A DNA stretch of 64,000 bases from Flavobacteriaceae bacterium (GCA_018401115.1 JAGYKX010000008.1:62001-126000); one strand, 5' to 3'; positions 43,856 to 55,265 are shown, counted from the first letter of the stretch. Translations and numbers: made by a program. The notes: generated by a model from the sequence alone, not told the origin.

Positions 43856-44790
43856 CTTTCCATCCTAGGCAAAAAAACCTCAGCCATCATACAACGGGCA
43901 CTTCCGCCTCCACAAGTTTCAATAGTGGAAAGGTCTGCGTGTATGATCTCACAATGTTGTTCAATTTTTGACAACTGATCTGGTGTAAGACTTTTATAGG
44001 CGGTGGAACTCATTACCAAAAAAGGGGTTTCGTTTGAACCGAGAACTTGCAACATATTTCCAGCAAAGCAGTGCATTTGAGCCTCGCTAATTGCAATAAT
44101 CTCTTTCCCGTCTTCTCTTAAGTGATTCAATACCGCTTTGCGTTCTTTCTTGTCGTCTATACTGTCTGAACAAATCACGGCAAAAGTCTCTGCCAAACAC
44201 ATCATCACATTGGTGTGATAAATAGGGAGGCGACTACCGTTTACCGTTTGGTTGGCGGTAAAAATAACGGGGGTATACTCAAAGTCTTCACAAAATTCTA
44301 TGAACAGCTCTTCATCTGCTCTAGAAGACAATGCACAATAGGCTTTCTTATGAACCCTATCTAAAATTAGACTCCCTGTGCCCTCTAGGAAAATACCTGA
44401 GTTTTCTGCAGCAGTATAATCCATGACTTGGTCTATGATAAACCCGTCTTCTTCCAAGATTTCCAAAACTGCTTCTCTCCTTTCTAAGCGTCTATTTTCT
44501 GCAAACATAGGATAAAGTGCTACCGTGGCATCCTGGTGAAAAGACACCCAGTTATTAGGAAACAACGCATCTGGTGTATCTGGATCTTCAGTATCCTGTA
44601 CCACCGTTACCTGCACCCCTTTTTCTTTCAATACAGACACATAAGCGTCAAATTCCTCTTGTGATTTTTTTACCACCTCTTCTGGCGATATTACCGCCGA
44701 TGCCTGAAAATAGTTATTCACAGCCGTTTGCTCGTTCATCCTGAACTGCGCAGGCCTGATCATTAAAATATGATTGGTCAGTTGTTTCAT
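43852..44790 (-). CDS. ctlX: Citrulline-utilisation-type hydrolase CtlX (guanidino-group-modifying superfamily)
   Basis: A 312-residue cytoplasmic enzyme of the amidinotransferase fold. It begins TNHILMIRPAQFRMNEQTAVN, with PNNWVSFH (Asp/Asn substrate loop), FLEGTGSLILD (Glu), YHTNVMMCL (catalytic His) and the C-terminal nucleophile region CGGGSARCMMAE. It resembles CtlX, which hydrolyses citrulline in Francisella; other guanidino or ureido compounds are possible. Its ATG overlaps the stop (TAATG) of the related upstream gene, so they are translationally coupled. Confidence 0.8.
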   Translation of the reverse strand: MKQLTNHILMIRPAQFRMNEQTAVNNYFQASAVISPEEVVKKSQEEFDAYVSVLKEKGVQVTVVQDTEDPDTPDALFPNNWVSFHQDATVALYPMFAENRRLERREAVLEILEEDGFIIDQVMDYTAAENSGIFLEGTGSLILDRVHKKAYCALSSRADEELFIEFCEDFEYTPVIFTANQTVNGSRLPIYHTNVMMCLAETFAVICSDSIDDKKERKAVLNHLREDGKEIIAISEAQMHCFAGNMLQVLGSNETPFLVMSSTAYKSLTPDQLSKIEQHCEIIHADLSTIETCGGGSARCMMAEVFLPRMES

Positions 44791-45707
44791 TAGTCTCTTA
44801 TTAATGGTAAGGTGCTACACCGCAGTAATCCTTCTTGCTTAGCAATCTCTTTGTATTCAATGGTTTCTACTGTGATCCCTTTATCTGAAAGCCATTCGTT
44901 TAATCTAGTAAACCGCTCGTCTGAAACGACTACAGTTGGAGAGATGGAGAAAATATTTGAATTCATTTCATACATCTCCTCTTTGGTAATTTCAAAGATG
45001 TTTTCAGGGCCAAAGTAATCTTTGAGCCATTGGTATTCAGACTCAATCAAAAAGCCCTCTTTGTGTAAAATAGCCCTATTTTTCCCTACCGGCTGAAAGC
45101 AACAATCCAAGTGCAATGCATTTTCTTTGGGGTTTGTGTTGGACTTCTTAAGTTCAAAAGACTTAACTATTTTATGAGGAAACAAATCGCTTAAAAAATC
45201 TATAGCCGCTTTATTGGTTCTCGCGGTAATATAGTCTGAATAGTCACTCCCTGTGTAGGTCCCTACAAAGATATACTCATTCCAAGGCATTACATCTCCT
45301 CCTTCTACATGTACCTCCTGTGGAGGATGCACTATTTTATGGGGATCTATCTGATCTACAATATATTTAATCGCAAGGTATTCTTCCTCTCTATCAGGAA
45401 GTATATTGGCTTTAATAAGGGTGTCTTCTATCACAAAAGCAATATCTCTCGAAAAAATCTGATTGCAATCCCTTATTATTTCGGGCCTATAGACTTTCAC
45501 ACCATATTTTTTTAATACTGCAGCAAAATCCTCCATCTCACGAATCATATCTAATTCTAAGGGATAAGTGCCCGCTTTAATATGCTCTCGAGATTTTGGA
45601 TCATAGGCGTCTACCAACTTTGGTGTTGGTCCGTTTTCCTGGGCAATACCCAATATCACTGCTTTTAAAGGCGACGTTTCGTTTTGTATATGAAGAGATA
45701 TCATCAC
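44790..45707 (-). CDS. Arginine deiminase/dimethylarginine dimethylaminohydrolase-like enzyme
   Basis: A 305-residue member of the guanidino-group-modifying superfamily. Residues visible are the substrate Asp region FSRDIAFVI, VHVEGGDVMPW (Glu), ALHLDCCFQPV (catalytic His and Asp) and the nucleophile LLRCSTLPL near the end. The order fits arginine deiminase and DDAH enzymes, which make citrulline from arginine or methylarginines. Translationally coupled to ctlX, it would supply citrulline for that enzyme (inference). Start could be the second Met (45704). The upstream hairpin ends gltA. Confidence 0.8.
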   Translation of the reverse strand: MMISLHIQNETSPLKAVILGIAQENGPTPKLVDAYDPKSREHIKAGTYPLELDMIREMEDFAAVLKKYGVKVYRPEIIRDCNQIFSRDIAFVIEDTLIKANILPDREEEYLAIKYIVDQIDPHKIVHPPQEVHVEGGDVMPWNEYIFVGTYTGSDYSDYITARTNKAAIDFLSDLFPHKIVKSFELKKSNTNPKENALHLDCCFQPVGKNRAILHKEGFLIESEYQWLKDYFGPENIFEITKEEMYEMNSNIFSISPTVVVSDERFTRLNEWLSDKGITVETIEYKEIAKQEGLLRCSTLPLIRD

Positions 45708-45724
45708 TGTTTTTTTTAAAATAA

Positions 45725-45756
45725 AAAAGCCTTGTCAAAAATACAACAAGGCTTTT
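45725..45756 (-). terminator. Terminator after gltA
   Basis: AAAAGCCTTGT and ACAAGGCTTTT form an 11-bp stem with a 10-nt loop and a T-tract on the minus strand. It sits 20 bp after the gltA stop codon. Confidence 0.85.
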
Positions 45757-45775
45757 ATTATAAAGGAGTATTGGC

Positions 45776-47059
45776 TTATCTATTTTCTACTGGAACAAAA
45801 TCTCTGAAGTTTTCTCCAACATACACCTGTCTTGGTCTTCCTATAGGCTCATTGTTTTGACGCATTTCTTTCCATTGAGCAATCCAACCTGGTAAACGAC
45901 CCAATGCAAACATGACCGTAAACATCTCTGTTGGGATACCTAATGCTCTATAAATAATACCTGAGTAAAAATCTACATTAGGGTATAATTTTCTATCTAC
46001 AAAATACGGATCTTCCAAAGCTTCTTTTTCTAAGCCTTTTGCAATGGCTAAAATGGGATCATCTATTCCTAAATTATTTAACACCTCGTCGGCCGCTTTT
46101 TTGATGATTTTAGCCCTTGGATCAAAATTCTTATACACACGGTGACCAAAGCCCATTAATCTAAAGGAATCATTTTTATCCTTAGCCTTAGCCATGTATT
46201 TTTTAGTATCACCCCCGTCTGCTGCAATAGCCTCTAACATCTCAAGTACTGCTTGGTTGGCACCTCCGTGTAAAGGACCCCATAATGCAGAAATACCTGC
46301 AGAAAGAGAGGCAAAAAGACCCGCATGAGAAGAACCTACAATTCTCACCGTAGAAGTAGAGCAATTTTGCTCATGGTCTGCATGCAGGATTAATAATTTA
46401 TCCAAAGCATCTATGATCACTTTGTTCTTGGTGTATTCTTGGCTTGGCTTTTTAAACATCATTTTATGAATGTTTTCTACATAGCCAAGACTGTCATCTC
46501 CGTAATCCAAAGGCAAGCCTTTTTTCTTTCTCATAGTCCATGCAACCAATACAGGAAATTTAGCTACTATTCTTACAATAGCAGCATACATTTCTTTATC
46601 AGAAGACACATTGACTGAATTAGGATTAAAAGATATAAGCGCACTAGTTAGAGAGGCTAAAACACCCATTGGATGAGCAGATTTTGGAAAACCATCTAAG
46701 ATTTTCTTCATTTCCTCGTCTACATGAGACTCTGCGACAATATCTTTTTGAAAACCCTCTAATTGTGTTTTAGAAGGAAGTTCGCCAAAGATTAATAAAT
46801 ATATCACCTCAATAAAGCTCGCTTTCTCCGCCAAATCTTCAATAGAGTACCCCCTGTATCTCAAAATACCTTTTTCACCATCTAGAAAAGTAATCGAACT
46901 CTCACAAGATCCGGTATTTTTATACCCAGGATCAATAGTAATCATACCACTTTGAGTCCTTAAAGTTTTAATATCTATAGCCAATTCATTTTCTGAACCC
47001 TGAATGACAGGAAACTCAAAAGTTTTATCTTGGTATTGTAAAATCGCTTTATCTGACAT
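45776..47059 (-). CDS. gltA: Citrate synthase
   Basis: Condenses acetyl-CoA and oxaloacetate to citrate, the first TCA step. The start is taken as ATG 47059 (MSDKAILQYQDK), giving 427 residues. A TTG two codons upstream is less likely. Active-site blocks are LHADHEQNCSTSTVR and SSHAGLFASLSAG (His), LMGFGHRVYKNFDPRA (His) and DFYSGIIYRALG (Asp). This is the long type II form usual in Gram-negatives. A TAAATTTG -7 box lies 26-33 bp upstream, and it is monocistronic. Confidence 0.96.
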   Translation of the reverse strand: MSDKAILQYQDKTFEFPVIQGSENELAIDIKTLRTQSGMITIDPGYKNTGSCESSITFLDGEKGILRYRGYSIEDLAEKASFIEVIYLLIFGELPSKTQLEGFQKDIVAESHVDEEMKKILDGFPKSAHPMGVLASLTSALISFNPNSVNVSSDKEMYAAIVRIVAKFPVLVAWTMRKKKGLPLDYGDDSLGYVENIHKMMFKKPSQEYTKNKVIIDALDKLLILHADHEQNCSTSTVRIVGSSHAGLFASLSAGISALWGPLHGGANQAVLEMLEAIAADGGDTKKYMAKAKDKNDSFRLMGFGHRVYKNFDPRAKIIKKAADEVLNNLGIDDPILAIAKGLEKEALEDPYFVDRKLYPNVDFYSGIIYRALGIPTEMFTVMFALGRLPGWIAQWKEMRQNNEPIGRPRQVYVGENFRDFVPVENR

Positions 47060-47084
47060 ATTCAAAAATCTTTTTTTATAACCA

Positions 47085-47092
47085 CAAATTTA
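47085..47092 (-). promoter_or_regulatory. -7 promoter box of gltA
   Basis: TAAATTTG on the minus strand matches TAnnTTTG; the expected transcript start is near 47,078, about 19 nt before the ATG. Confidence 0.55.
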
Positions 47093-47141
47093 CTAAAAAG
47101 TGACCATGTTAACAATCTGAAAGATGCTAATTATTTCAAAA

Positions 47142-47164
47142 AAAAGGCCCTAAAAGGGCCTTTT
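47142..47164 (-). terminator. Terminator after eno
   Basis: AAAAGGCCC and GGGCCTTTT form a 9-bp stem with a 5-nt loop and A/T-rich flanks. It lies 24 bp after the enolase stop. Confidence 0.8.
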
Positions 47165-47187
47165 AAAATTATACGTAACTCAGGGAG

Positions 47188-48549
<1,362 letters not shown>

Positions 48550-48626
48550 TTAGCGAAAAAATATCACTATAACGTTTTAGTACACAGGTGTTTTACCAAT
48601 AACTAATGTGTACACCACGTATTGAT

Positions 48627-49742
48627 CTAAACTTTAACTGAAGTATTTATTAGATCAAAAAATTGATCAAATAAATAGGTGGCGTCATTTGGACCTGGAC
48701 CTGCTTCAGGATGGTATTGAACAGAAAAAACAGGCTTATTAGTCATTTCTATGCCCGCTACAGTTAAATCATTCAAATGAATATGTGTTATAGCAACATT
48801 CGGATGCTTTTCAGTAGCTTCCTTATCTATCGCAAAACCGTGGTTTTGAGAAGTTATTTCTCCTTTTCCTGTTTTTAAATTTTTAATGGGATGATTAATA
48901 CCCCTGTGCCCGTTGTGCATTTTATAGGTTGGAATTCCATTCGCTAAAGCAATTACTTGGTGACCCAAGCATATACCAAACAAAGGAAGACCACTGGCAA
49001 TCATTTTCTGGGCAGTTTCTATAGCTACTGTTAAAGGCTCTGGATCTCCAGGACCATTGGAGATAAAATAACCATCTGCTCCCCAGGATTCTAATTCTTG
49101 AAAAGGAGTGTCATGAGGAAAAACTTTAATATAAGCACCTCGCTGCTGTAGGTTTCGAAGTATATTTTTTTTGATCCCAATATCTAAGGCTGCAATCTTA
49201 AAAGAGCTCTCTGGATGACCAACCATATATGGTTCCTTTGTAGATACTTCCCCAGCCAAAGCCAATCCTTGCATGCTAGGAACCTTAGAAAGTTCAGATT
49301 TAAGCGCATCTATTTCATCTACTCTGGTAGAAATTACTGCATTCATAGCGCCGTGATCTCTAATGTAACTTACCAAGGCACGGGTGTCTACGTCTGAAAT
49401 AGCAAAGAGGTTGTAGTCATTCAAATAATCTTCTAAAGAAGCTGTTGCATCTGTTCTGGAAAACTCATAAGAAAAGTTTTTACAGATGAGACCAGCAATC
49501 TTAACGCCTTCAGATTCTACTTCATTTGGATTGGTCCCATAATTACCAATATGTGCATTGGTCGTAACCATGAGCTGACCAAAATAAGAGGGATCCGTAA
49601 AAATTTCTTGATAACCGGTCATTCCGGTATTAAAACAAACTTCTCCAAAAGCAGTTCCGGTTTTATCTCCCACAGCTTTTCCATGGAAAATAGTTCCGTC
49701 TGCCAACAAAATAATAGCACTTCTTCTTTTCTGATACTTCAT
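48627..49742 (-). CDS. carA: Carbamoyl-phosphate synthase small subunit
   Basis: Glutaminase subunit that supplies ammonia to CarB for carbamoyl phosphate (arginine and pyrimidines). The start is ATG 49742 (MKYQKRRSAIILLADGT), giving 371 residues; a longer upstream ORF adds only an unconserved hydrophobic stretch. The N-domain has FGEVCFNTGMTGYQEI. The class I amidotransferase domain has FISNGPGDP, LFGICLGHQ (nucleophile Cys), and FSVQYHPEA (His, Glu). carB is not adjacent in this window. Confidence 0.95.
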   Translation of the reverse strand: MKYQKRRSAIILLADGTIFHGKAVGDKTGTAFGEVCFNTGMTGYQEIFTDPSYFGQLMVTTNAHIGNYGTNPNEVESEGVKIAGLICKNFSYEFSRTDATASLEDYLNDYNLFAISDVDTRALVSYIRDHGAMNAVISTRVDEIDALKSELSKVPSMQGLALAGEVSTKEPYMVGHPESSFKIAALDIGIKKNILRNLQQRGAYIKVFPHDTPFQELESWGADGYFISNGPGDPEPLTVAIETAQKMIASGLPLFGICLGHQVIALANGIPTYKMHNGHRGINHPIKNLKTGKGEITSQNHGFAIDKEATEKHPNVAITHIHLNDLTVAGIEMTNKPVFSVQYHPEAGPGPNDATYLFDQFFDLINTSVKV

Positions 49743-49780
49743 GGTGTTCAAATTCTTTATATAGACAAAAAAACAAAAAA

Positions 49781-49808
49781 AAAGGACAAGCAATAAAGCT
49801 TATCCTTT
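49781..49808 (-). terminator. Terminator of the ribosomal protein operon
   Basis: On the minus strand AAAGGATAAGC and GCTTGTCCTTT form an 11-bp stem with one G-U pair, followed by a T-tract. It lies 27 bp after the rplQ stop and marks the end of the str-S10-spc-alpha operon. Confidence 0.8.
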
Positions 49809-49834
49809 TAAATTATAAAACATTTAATAACAGT

Positions 49835-50374
49835 TTATGCTTTTGCATCATCTGAATTTTCTGTGTTATCATTATCAGCAGCCGGTGCATCCTTTACTGT
49901 AGTAGCTTCAGCAACCTCTGAAGCAGGTGCAGCAACTTTAGCTTTACCTCTACGAGTTGTTTTCTTAGTGGCTTTTTTAGCGTTGCTATACAACTCATTA
50001 AAGTCTACTAATTCAATCATAGCCATATCTGCATTATCTCCTAACCTGTTTCCAAGTTTAATGATACGTGTATAACCTCCTGGTCTGTCTGCCACTTTAT
50101 CTGCAACAGTAGAAAATAACTCAGTTACTGCATACTTGTCTCGTAGGTACTTAAAAGCGATACGTCTGTTATGCGTCCCTTTTTCTACCGTTTGGTTGTT
50201 AGCTGCTTTAGATTTAGTAATTATAGGCTCTAAAAATACTTTTAAAGCTTTGGCTTTAGCAACTGTTGTATTGATTCTCTTATGTTCAATTAGAGAACAA
50301 GCCATATTGGCTAACATAGCTTTTCTATGTGCTGTTTTTCTCCCTAAATGATTAACTTTCTTACCGTGTCTCAT
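49835..50374 (-). CDS. rplQ: 50S ribosomal protein L17
   Basis: L17, 179 residues. The first 125 residues are the conserved domain ([36 protein letters not shown]). The remainder is a Lys/Ala/Asp-rich low-complexity tail ([17 protein letters not shown] and [13 protein letters not shown]), absent from the E. coli protein. Such tails are common in Bacteroidota L17. It is the last gene of the operon, 44 bp after rpoA. Confidence 0.96.
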   Translation of the reverse strand: MRHGKKVNHLGRKTAHRKAMLANMACSLIEHKRINTTVAKAKALKVFLEPIITKSKAANNQTVEKGTHNRRIAFKYLRDKYAVTELFSTVADKVADRPGGYTRIIKLGNRLGDNADMAMIELVDFNELYSNAKKATKKTTRRGKAKVAAPASEVAEATTVKDAPAADNDNTENSDDAKA

Positions 50375-50418
50375 GGTATTGTTCTATATGAATGCTGTGA
50401 AAAATTTACAGCGCTTAA

Positions 50419-51411
50419 TTAATCTTTATCTAATTTATATTTGGATAGGTCCATCCCGAAACTAAGCCCTTTATTAATCACCAACTCTTCTAATTCAGTT
50501 AATGATTTCTTACCAAAGTTTCTAAACTTCATTAAGTCATTCTTGTTAAAAGATACAAGGTCACCTAGCGTATCTACCTCAGCAGCTTTCAAGCAGTTTA
50601 ATGCCCTTACAGAAAGATCCATATCTACTAACTTAGTTTTCAATAACTGACGCATGTGAAGTGATTCTTCATCATAAGTTTCTGTTTGGGCAATTTCATC
50701 TGCCTCCAAAGTAATTCTCTCATCAGAGAACAACATAAAATGATGAATCAATACCTTAGCAGCCTCAGTTAAAGCATTTTTTGGATGAATTGAACCATCT
50801 GAAACAATCTCGAAAACTAATTTTTCGTAATCAGTCTTTTGCTCAACCCTAAAATTCTCGATACTGTACTTGACATTCTTGATAGGAGTGAATATAGAAT
50901 CAATAGCTATAGTCCCAATTGGAGCGCCTGATTTTTTGTTTTCTTCTGCTGGTACATAACCCCTACCTTTTTCAATGGTTAGTTCCATGTTGATATTCAC
51001 CTTAGTATCCATATTACAAATGACTAAGTCTGGGTTTAACACTTGAAAACCAGAAATAAATTTCTGAAAATCACCAGCAGTTAATTGTTGTTTTCCACTT
51101 AGAGCTATAGAGATAGTTTCATTGTCAACATCTTCTATTTGTCTCTTGAAACGAACTTGTTTCAAGTTGAGGATTATTTCGGTTACATCTTCTACCACTC
51201 CAGGAATCACAGAGAATTCATGCGCTACTTTGTCCATACGAACAGAAGTAATTGCAAAACCTTCAAGTGCAGAAAGCATCACCCTTCTAAGTGCATTCCC
51301 AACTGTCAATCCATAACCAGGTTCTAAAGGGCGGAATTCGAATTTCCCTTCAAAATCGGTAGAATCAATCATGATTACTTTATCGGGCTTCTGAAAATTA
51401 AATAATGCCAT
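50419..51411 (-). CDS. rpoA: RNA polymerase alpha subunit
   Basis: 330 residues. The N-terminal dimerisation domain shows [26 protein letters not shown]. The flexible linker is followed by the C-terminal DNA-binding domain with [21 protein letters not shown] and [16 protein letters not shown] (helix-hairpin-helix). It lies between rpsD and rplQ as in most bacteria, with a gap of 17 bp after rpsD. Confidence 0.97.
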   Translation of the reverse strand: MALFNFQKPDKVIMIDSTDFEGKFEFRPLEPGYGLTVGNALRRVMLSALEGFAITSVRMDKVAHEFSVIPGVVEDVTEIILNLKQVRFKRQIEDVDNETISIALSGKQQLTAGDFQKFISGFQVLNPDLVICNMDTKVNINMELTIEKGRGYVPAEENKKSGAPIGTIAIDSIFTPIKNVKYSIENFRVEQKTDYEKLVFEIVSDGSIHPKNALTEAAKVLIHHFMLFSDERITLEADEIAQTETYDEESLHMRQLLKTKLVDMDLSVRALNCLKAAEVDTLGDLVSFNKNDLMKFRNFGKKSLTELEELVINKGLSFGMDLSKYKLDKD

Positions 51412-51428
51412 AATTGGATCAGTTGTGT

Positions 51429-52034
51429 TTATTTAGAGTATAACTCGACGATTAATTGTTCCTTAATATTTTCAGGAATCTGAAGTCTTTCTGGAATAGC
51501 AACAAAGCTACCTTCCATTTTTTCTGAGTTCCATGTAATCCATTCATATACATTAGAACTTACAGAAAGCGCATCTGAAATTGTTTGTAAAGACTTAGAT
51601 TTTTCTCTAACTCCTACAATGTCTCCAGCTTTTAAAGAATATGATGGAATATTTACAATAGATCCATTCACAGTAATGTGTCTGTGAGAAACCAATTGTC
51701 TTGCTCCACTTCTAGAAGTAGAAATACCCATTCTGTAAACCACATTGTCTAAACGAGACTCACATAATTGTAGTAAAACCTCACCGGTAACTCCTTTACT
51801 TCTGTTTGCTTTTGCAAATATATTTCTAAATTGTTTTTCAAGAATACCGTAAGTGTACTTCGCTTTCTGCTTTTCCATTAACTGTACTTTGTATTCTGAC
51901 TCTTTTCCACGGCGTCTGTTGTTACCGTGTTGTCCTGGAGGAAAATTTCTCTTTTCAAAAGACTTATCTTCTCCAAAGATTGCTTCACCGAATCTACGTG
52001 CAATCTTAGTTTTTGGTCCTGTATATCTTGCCAT
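51429..52034 (-). CDS. rpsD: 30S ribosomal protein S4
   Basis: 201 residues. It begins [17 protein letters not shown], has the [19 protein letters not shown] region and the S4 RNA-binding domain ([27 protein letters not shown]). It is a primary 16S binder and, in E. coli, the regulator of the alpha operon. A 93-bp gap with a hairpin precedes it. Confidence 0.97.
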   Translation of the reverse strand: MARYTGPKTKIARRFGEAIFGEDKSFEKRNFPPGQHGNNRRRGKESEYKVQLMEKQKAKYTYGILEKQFRNIFAKANRSKGVTGEVLLQLCESRLDNVVYRMGISTSRSGARQLVSHRHITVNGSIVNIPSYSLKAGDIVGVREKSKSLQTISDALSVSSNVYEWITWNSEKMEGSFVAIPERLQIPENIKEQLIVELYSK

Positions 52035-52047
52035 TTTCTAAAAATTT

Positions 52048-52100
52048 GATACTGTGATCATGAATTAAGGCTATCCTTCGATAATCGTATCTACAGTATC
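52048..52100 (-). promoter_or_regulatory. Candidate regulatory hairpin before rpsD
   Basis: GATACTGT and ACAGTATC (8 bp, perfect) enclose a 37-nt loop, in the largest gap of the alpha part of the operon. S4 feeds back on its own mRNA in other bacteria, so this could be its target. No T-tract follows, so it is not a terminator. Confidence 0.35.
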
Positions 52101-52127
52101 TGTGAAATGCCCTTGGGCGTTAATTAA

Positions 52128-52520
52128 TTAAACTCTTCTTCTTTTTGGAGGTCTACAACCGTTATGTGGCATTGGAGTAACGTCAATGATTTCTGTTACT
52201 TCAATTCCTGCGTTGTGAATAGATCTAATAGCAGATTCTCTACCATTCCCTGGACCCTTCACATACACTTTTACTTTGCGTAAACCAGCTTCATGTGCCA
52301 CTTTAGCACAATCTTCTGATGCCAACTGAGCAGCGTAAGGAGTATTTTTCTTAGAACCTCTAAAACCCATTTTTCCAGCAGATGACCATGAAATAACATC
52401 TCCTTTTTTATTGGTTAAAGAAATAATGATGTTGTTAAAAGATGCAGTTACATGTGCTTCTCCAACAGACTCAATAATAACTTTACGCTTTTTTGTTGCT
52501 TTTGTATTTGCCTTTGCCAT
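52128..52520 (-). CDS. rpsK: 30S ribosomal protein S11
   Basis: 130 residues, with the conserved [42 protein letters not shown], and C-terminal [16 protein letters not shown]. It is separated from rpsM upstream by 13 bp and from rpsD downstream by 93 bp. Confidence 0.97.
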   Translation of the reverse strand: MAKANTKATKKRKVIIESVGEAHVTASFNNIIISLTNKKGDVISWSSAGKMGFRGSKKNTPYAAQLASEDCAKVAHEAGLRKVKVYVKGPGNGRESAIRSIHNAGIEVTEIIDVTPMPHNGCRPPKRRRV

Positions 52521-52533
52521 AATACGCTACTTA

Positions 52534-52908
52534 TTATTTAGTTGCCTTTTTCTTGTTAGCAACTGTTTTTCTTTTTCCTTTACGAGTTCTAGAGTTGTTT
52601 TTAGTACGCTGACCTCTTAAGGGTAGACCAGTACGGTGCCTAATACCTCTGTAACAACCAATGTCCATTAATCGCTTAATGTTCAGTTGAGTTTCAGAAC
52701 GTAATTCTCCCTCAATGGTATAAGCAGAAACTGCTTCCCTTATTTTTGAAATCTCGTCATCATTCCAATCAGAAACCTTAGTGTCTTCACTAACGCCTGC
52801 TGCAATTAAGATTTCTTTTGCTCTAGTTTTACCAACACCAAATATGTAGGTAAGGGCAATAACCCCTCTTTTCTGTTTGGGTATATCTACCCCTGCAATT
52901 CTTGCCAT
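52534..52908 (-). CDS. rpsM: 30S ribosomal protein S13
   Basis: 124 residues, starting [19 protein letters not shown]. It has the helix-turn region [11 protein letters not shown] and the C-terminal [20 protein letters not shown]. It binds the head of the 30S subunit and contacts the P-site tRNA. It follows rpmJ by 2 bp. Confidence 0.97.
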   Translation of the reverse strand: MARIAGVDIPKQKRGVIALTYIFGVGKTRAKEILIAAGVSEDTKVSDWNDDEISKIREAVSAYTIEGELRSETQLNIKRLMDIGCYRGIRHRTGLPLRGQRTKNNSRTRKGKRKTVANKKKATK

Positions 52909-52910
52909 AA

Positions 52911-53027
52911 TTACCCTTGTCTTTGTTTAAATCTAGGATTCTTTTTATTAATTACGTACAACCTGCCTTTTCTGCGTACAATCTTGCAGTCGGCACTCCT
53001 CTTTTTAATTGATGCTCTTACTTTCAT
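52911..53027 (-). CDS. rpmJ: 50S ribosomal protein L36, zinc-free form
   Basis: A 38-codon gene between infA and rps[21 protein letters not shown], then [11 protein letters not shown] and RFKQRQG. The canonical zinc ligands are mostly gone: position 11 is Ser, 27 is Asn and 33 is Phe, with only Cys14 left. This is the C-minus type that works without zinc. Confidence 0.95.
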   Translation of the reverse strand: MKVRASIKKRSADCKIVRRKGRLYVINKKNPRFKQRQG

Positions 53028-53036
53028 CCTATATAC

Positions 53037-53252
53037 TTAATATCTATATGTAATTCTCGCTTTTGTTAAATCGTATGGGCTCATTTCTAATTTCACCCTG
53101 TCTCCTGGTAACAACTTAATGTAGTGCATACGCATTTTACCAGATATATGTGCCGTAACAACGTGTCCGTTCTCCAATTCTACACGAAACATAGCATTTG
53201 ACAATGCTTCTATAATAGTTCCGTCTTGTTCAATTGCAGCTTGTTTAGCCAT
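53037..53252 (-). CDS. infA: Translation initiation factor IF-1
   Basis: 71 residues with the S1-like OB fold: [40 protein letters not shown], and [22 protein letters not shown]. It begins 1 bp after the secY stop. The adk and map genes found here in many bacteria are absent. Confidence 0.97.
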   Translation of the reverse strand: MAKQAAIEQDGTIIEALSNAMFRVELENGHVVTAHISGKMRMHYIKLLPGDRVKLEMSPYDLTKARITYRY

Positions 53253-53253
53253 A

Positions 53254-54597
53254 TTATACTTCTTTTCTATTTTTACCAGACTTCATTAATCCGTCATAGT
53301 GTCTATTTAAAAGATACGCATTCACCTGTTGTACTGTATCTATAGCAACTCCAACCATAATAAGAAGTGAAGTACCACCATAAAATAAAGCCCATCCCGG
53401 CTGAATATCTCCTAATTTCACAGCCAAGGCTGGCAAAATTGCGAGCAAAGCTAAGAAAATAGATCCAGGTAACGTAATTAATGACATAATCTTATCTAAA
53501 AAATCTCCAGTTTCTTTACCAGGAAGTACTCCAGGAATAAAACCACCACTTCTTTTAAGATCATCTGCCATTTTATTTGTTGGAACTGTGATAGCTGTGT
53601 AGAAATAAGTAAAAATAATAATCAATAAAGCAAATAATATATTATATGCTAAACCAAAAATATCTTGAAACTGAACTTCCATCCATTGCCCCAATGCGGT
53701 ATTGTTAAAAGTTTTACCTAATAAACCAGGCGCAAACATAATTGCTTGAGCAAAAATGATGGGCATTACTCCTGATGCATTTAATTTCAATGGAATATAC
53801 TGTCTTGTTCCAACAGCATTCTTATCAAATCCACCAGATGCAGTTCTTCTAGCGTATTGCACCGGTATTTGTCTTGTAGCCATAACCAATAGAACACTTC
53901 CTAAGATTACAAGGAACCAAAGAATAATTTCTATTAAAACAAACATCACACCTCCACTTGTCGTAGATGTTCTTGAGATGAACTCTTGAACAAATGACTG
54001 AGGCATGTTGGCTATAATACCTACCATGATTAATAGAGAAATACCATTACCAATACCTTTATCAGTAATTTTTTCCCCCAACCACATAGCAAATACAGTT
54101 CCTGTGACTAATATTATCACAGATGGAATGATAAAATCTAAACCTTTACCTAGTACAAAAGCAGAATCTGGCACACCAAGAGCACCTAAAGAATACAGGT
54201 AGGCAGGGGCTTGAACCACACAAATACCTATGGTCAACCATCTGGTAATTTGATTGATTGTTTTTCTCCCGCTTTCGCCTTCTTTCTGAAGCTTCTGTAG
54301 ATAAGGAATCGCAATACCCATTAACTGAACCACAATAGAAGCAGATATATAAGGCATAATTCCTAAAGCAAAAACAGACGCATTGGCAAATGCACCTCCT
54401 GTAAAAGCATTTAAGATTCCTAAAATACCACTATCTGTATTGGATGTTAATTGAGCCAATTGCGTAGTATCTATACCTGGCAAAACAATTTGAGCACCAA
54501 AACGATACACCAATAAAAGACTTAATGTAACGAGAATACGCCCTTTAAGTTCTTCTATTTTCCAGATATTAGATAAAGTTTCTATAAATTTCTTCAT
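53254..54597 (-). CDS. secY: Protein translocase subunit SecY
   Basis: Channel subunit of the Sec translocon in the inner membrane, 447 residues with ten membrane segments. N-terminal [19 protein letters not shown] and the plug-region [20 protein letters not shown] are visible. The cytoplasmic loop [15 protein letters not shown] and the late [22 protein letters not shown] also match. It lies between rplO and infA in the spc segment. Confidence 0.97.
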   Translation of the reverse strand: MKKFIETLSNIWKIEELKGRILVTLSLLLVYRFGAQIVLPGIDTTQLAQLTSNTDSGILGILNAFTGGAFANASVFALGIMPYISASIVVQLMGIAIPYLQKLQKEGESGRKTINQITRWLTIGICVVQAPAYLYSLGALGVPDSAFVLGKGLDFIIPSVIILVTGTVFAMWLGEKITDKGIGNGISLLIMVGIIANMPQSFVQEFISRTSTTSGGVMFVLIEIILWFLVILGSVLLVMATRQIPVQYARRTASGGFDKNAVGTRQYIPLKLNASGVMPIIFAQAIMFAPGLLGKTFNNTALGQWMEVQFQDIFGLAYNILFALLIIIFTYFYTAITVPTNKMADDLKRSGGFIPGVLPGKETGDFLDKIMSLITLPGSIFLALLAILPALAVKLGDIQPGWALFYGGTSLLIMVGVAIDTVQQVNAYLLNRHYDGLMKSGKNRKEV

Positions 54598-54607
54598 AAT
54601 CCGTATA

Positions 54608-55060
54608 TTATAAACTTATTGCTTCACCACCAGCAGCTTCAATTGCCGCTTTAGCAGTAGCAGTAAATTTATGAGCAGTTACAGAAAGTTTTGCTTTTAA
54701 CTCTCCACCACCTAAAATCTTAACTAAATCATTTTTACCAACTACTCTGTTAGTAATTAGAACTTCTAGGCTAACAGTATCTTTAATAACACCATTATCT
54801 ACCAAAAGCTGTAGTTTATCTAAGTTAATTCCAGCGTATTCTTTCCTGTTGATGTTCTTAAAGCCAAATTTAGGAACACGTCTCTGTAAAGGCATTTGAC
54901 CTCCTTCGAAACCAACTTTTTTAGAATACCCAGATCTAGACTTGGCCCCTTTGTGACCACGAGTGGCAGTACCACCTTTTCCAGATCCTTGACCTCTACC
55001 TACTACTTTTCCTTCTCTGTGAATAGCACCTTCGGCAGGCTTTAAACTATTTAAATTCAT
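54608..55060 (-). CDS. rplO: 50S ribosomal protein L15
   Basis: 150 residues. N-terminal glycine-rich extension VGRGQGSGKGGTATRGHKGA and GFEGGQMPLQRRVPKFGF, both conserved, reach into the 23S core. It starts 15 bp after rpmD and ends 10 bp before secY. Confidence 0.97.
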   Translation of the reverse strand: MNLNSLKPAEGAIHREGKVVGRGQGSGKGGTATRGHKGAKSRSGYSKKVGFEGGQMPLQRRVPKFGFKNINRKEYAGINLDKLQLLVDNGVIKDTVSLEVLITNRVVGKNDLVKILGGGELKAKLSVTAHKFTATAKAAIEAAGGEAISL

Positions 55061-55075
55061 AATGAATGTGGTATA

Positions 55076-55255
55076 TTAAGCTTCTGTTGTAGAAACTAAG
55101 TGTTTTACTTTATTAATCATTCCAATCACTGCTGGAGACGCATCGTGAGATACTTCATGACCGATCTTTCTAAGACCTAAAGCAGCCATTGTTTGTTTTT
55201 GTCTGAGTGGTTTTTTAATACTACTCTTTACTTGTTTTACTATAATTTTTGCCAT
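55076..55255 (-). CDS. rpmD: 50S ribosomal protein L30
   Basis: A 59-residue gene between rpsE and rplO: MAKIIVKQVKSSIKKPLRQK, then QTMAALGLRKIGHEVSHD and a short tail ending STTEA. The first strand and the LGLRKIG helix are the family signature. Confidence 0.95.
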   Translation of the reverse strand: MAKIIVKQVKSSIKKPLRQKQTMAALGLRKIGHEVSHDASPAVIGMINKVKHLVSTTEA

Positions 55256-55265
55256 GATGCTTGAA

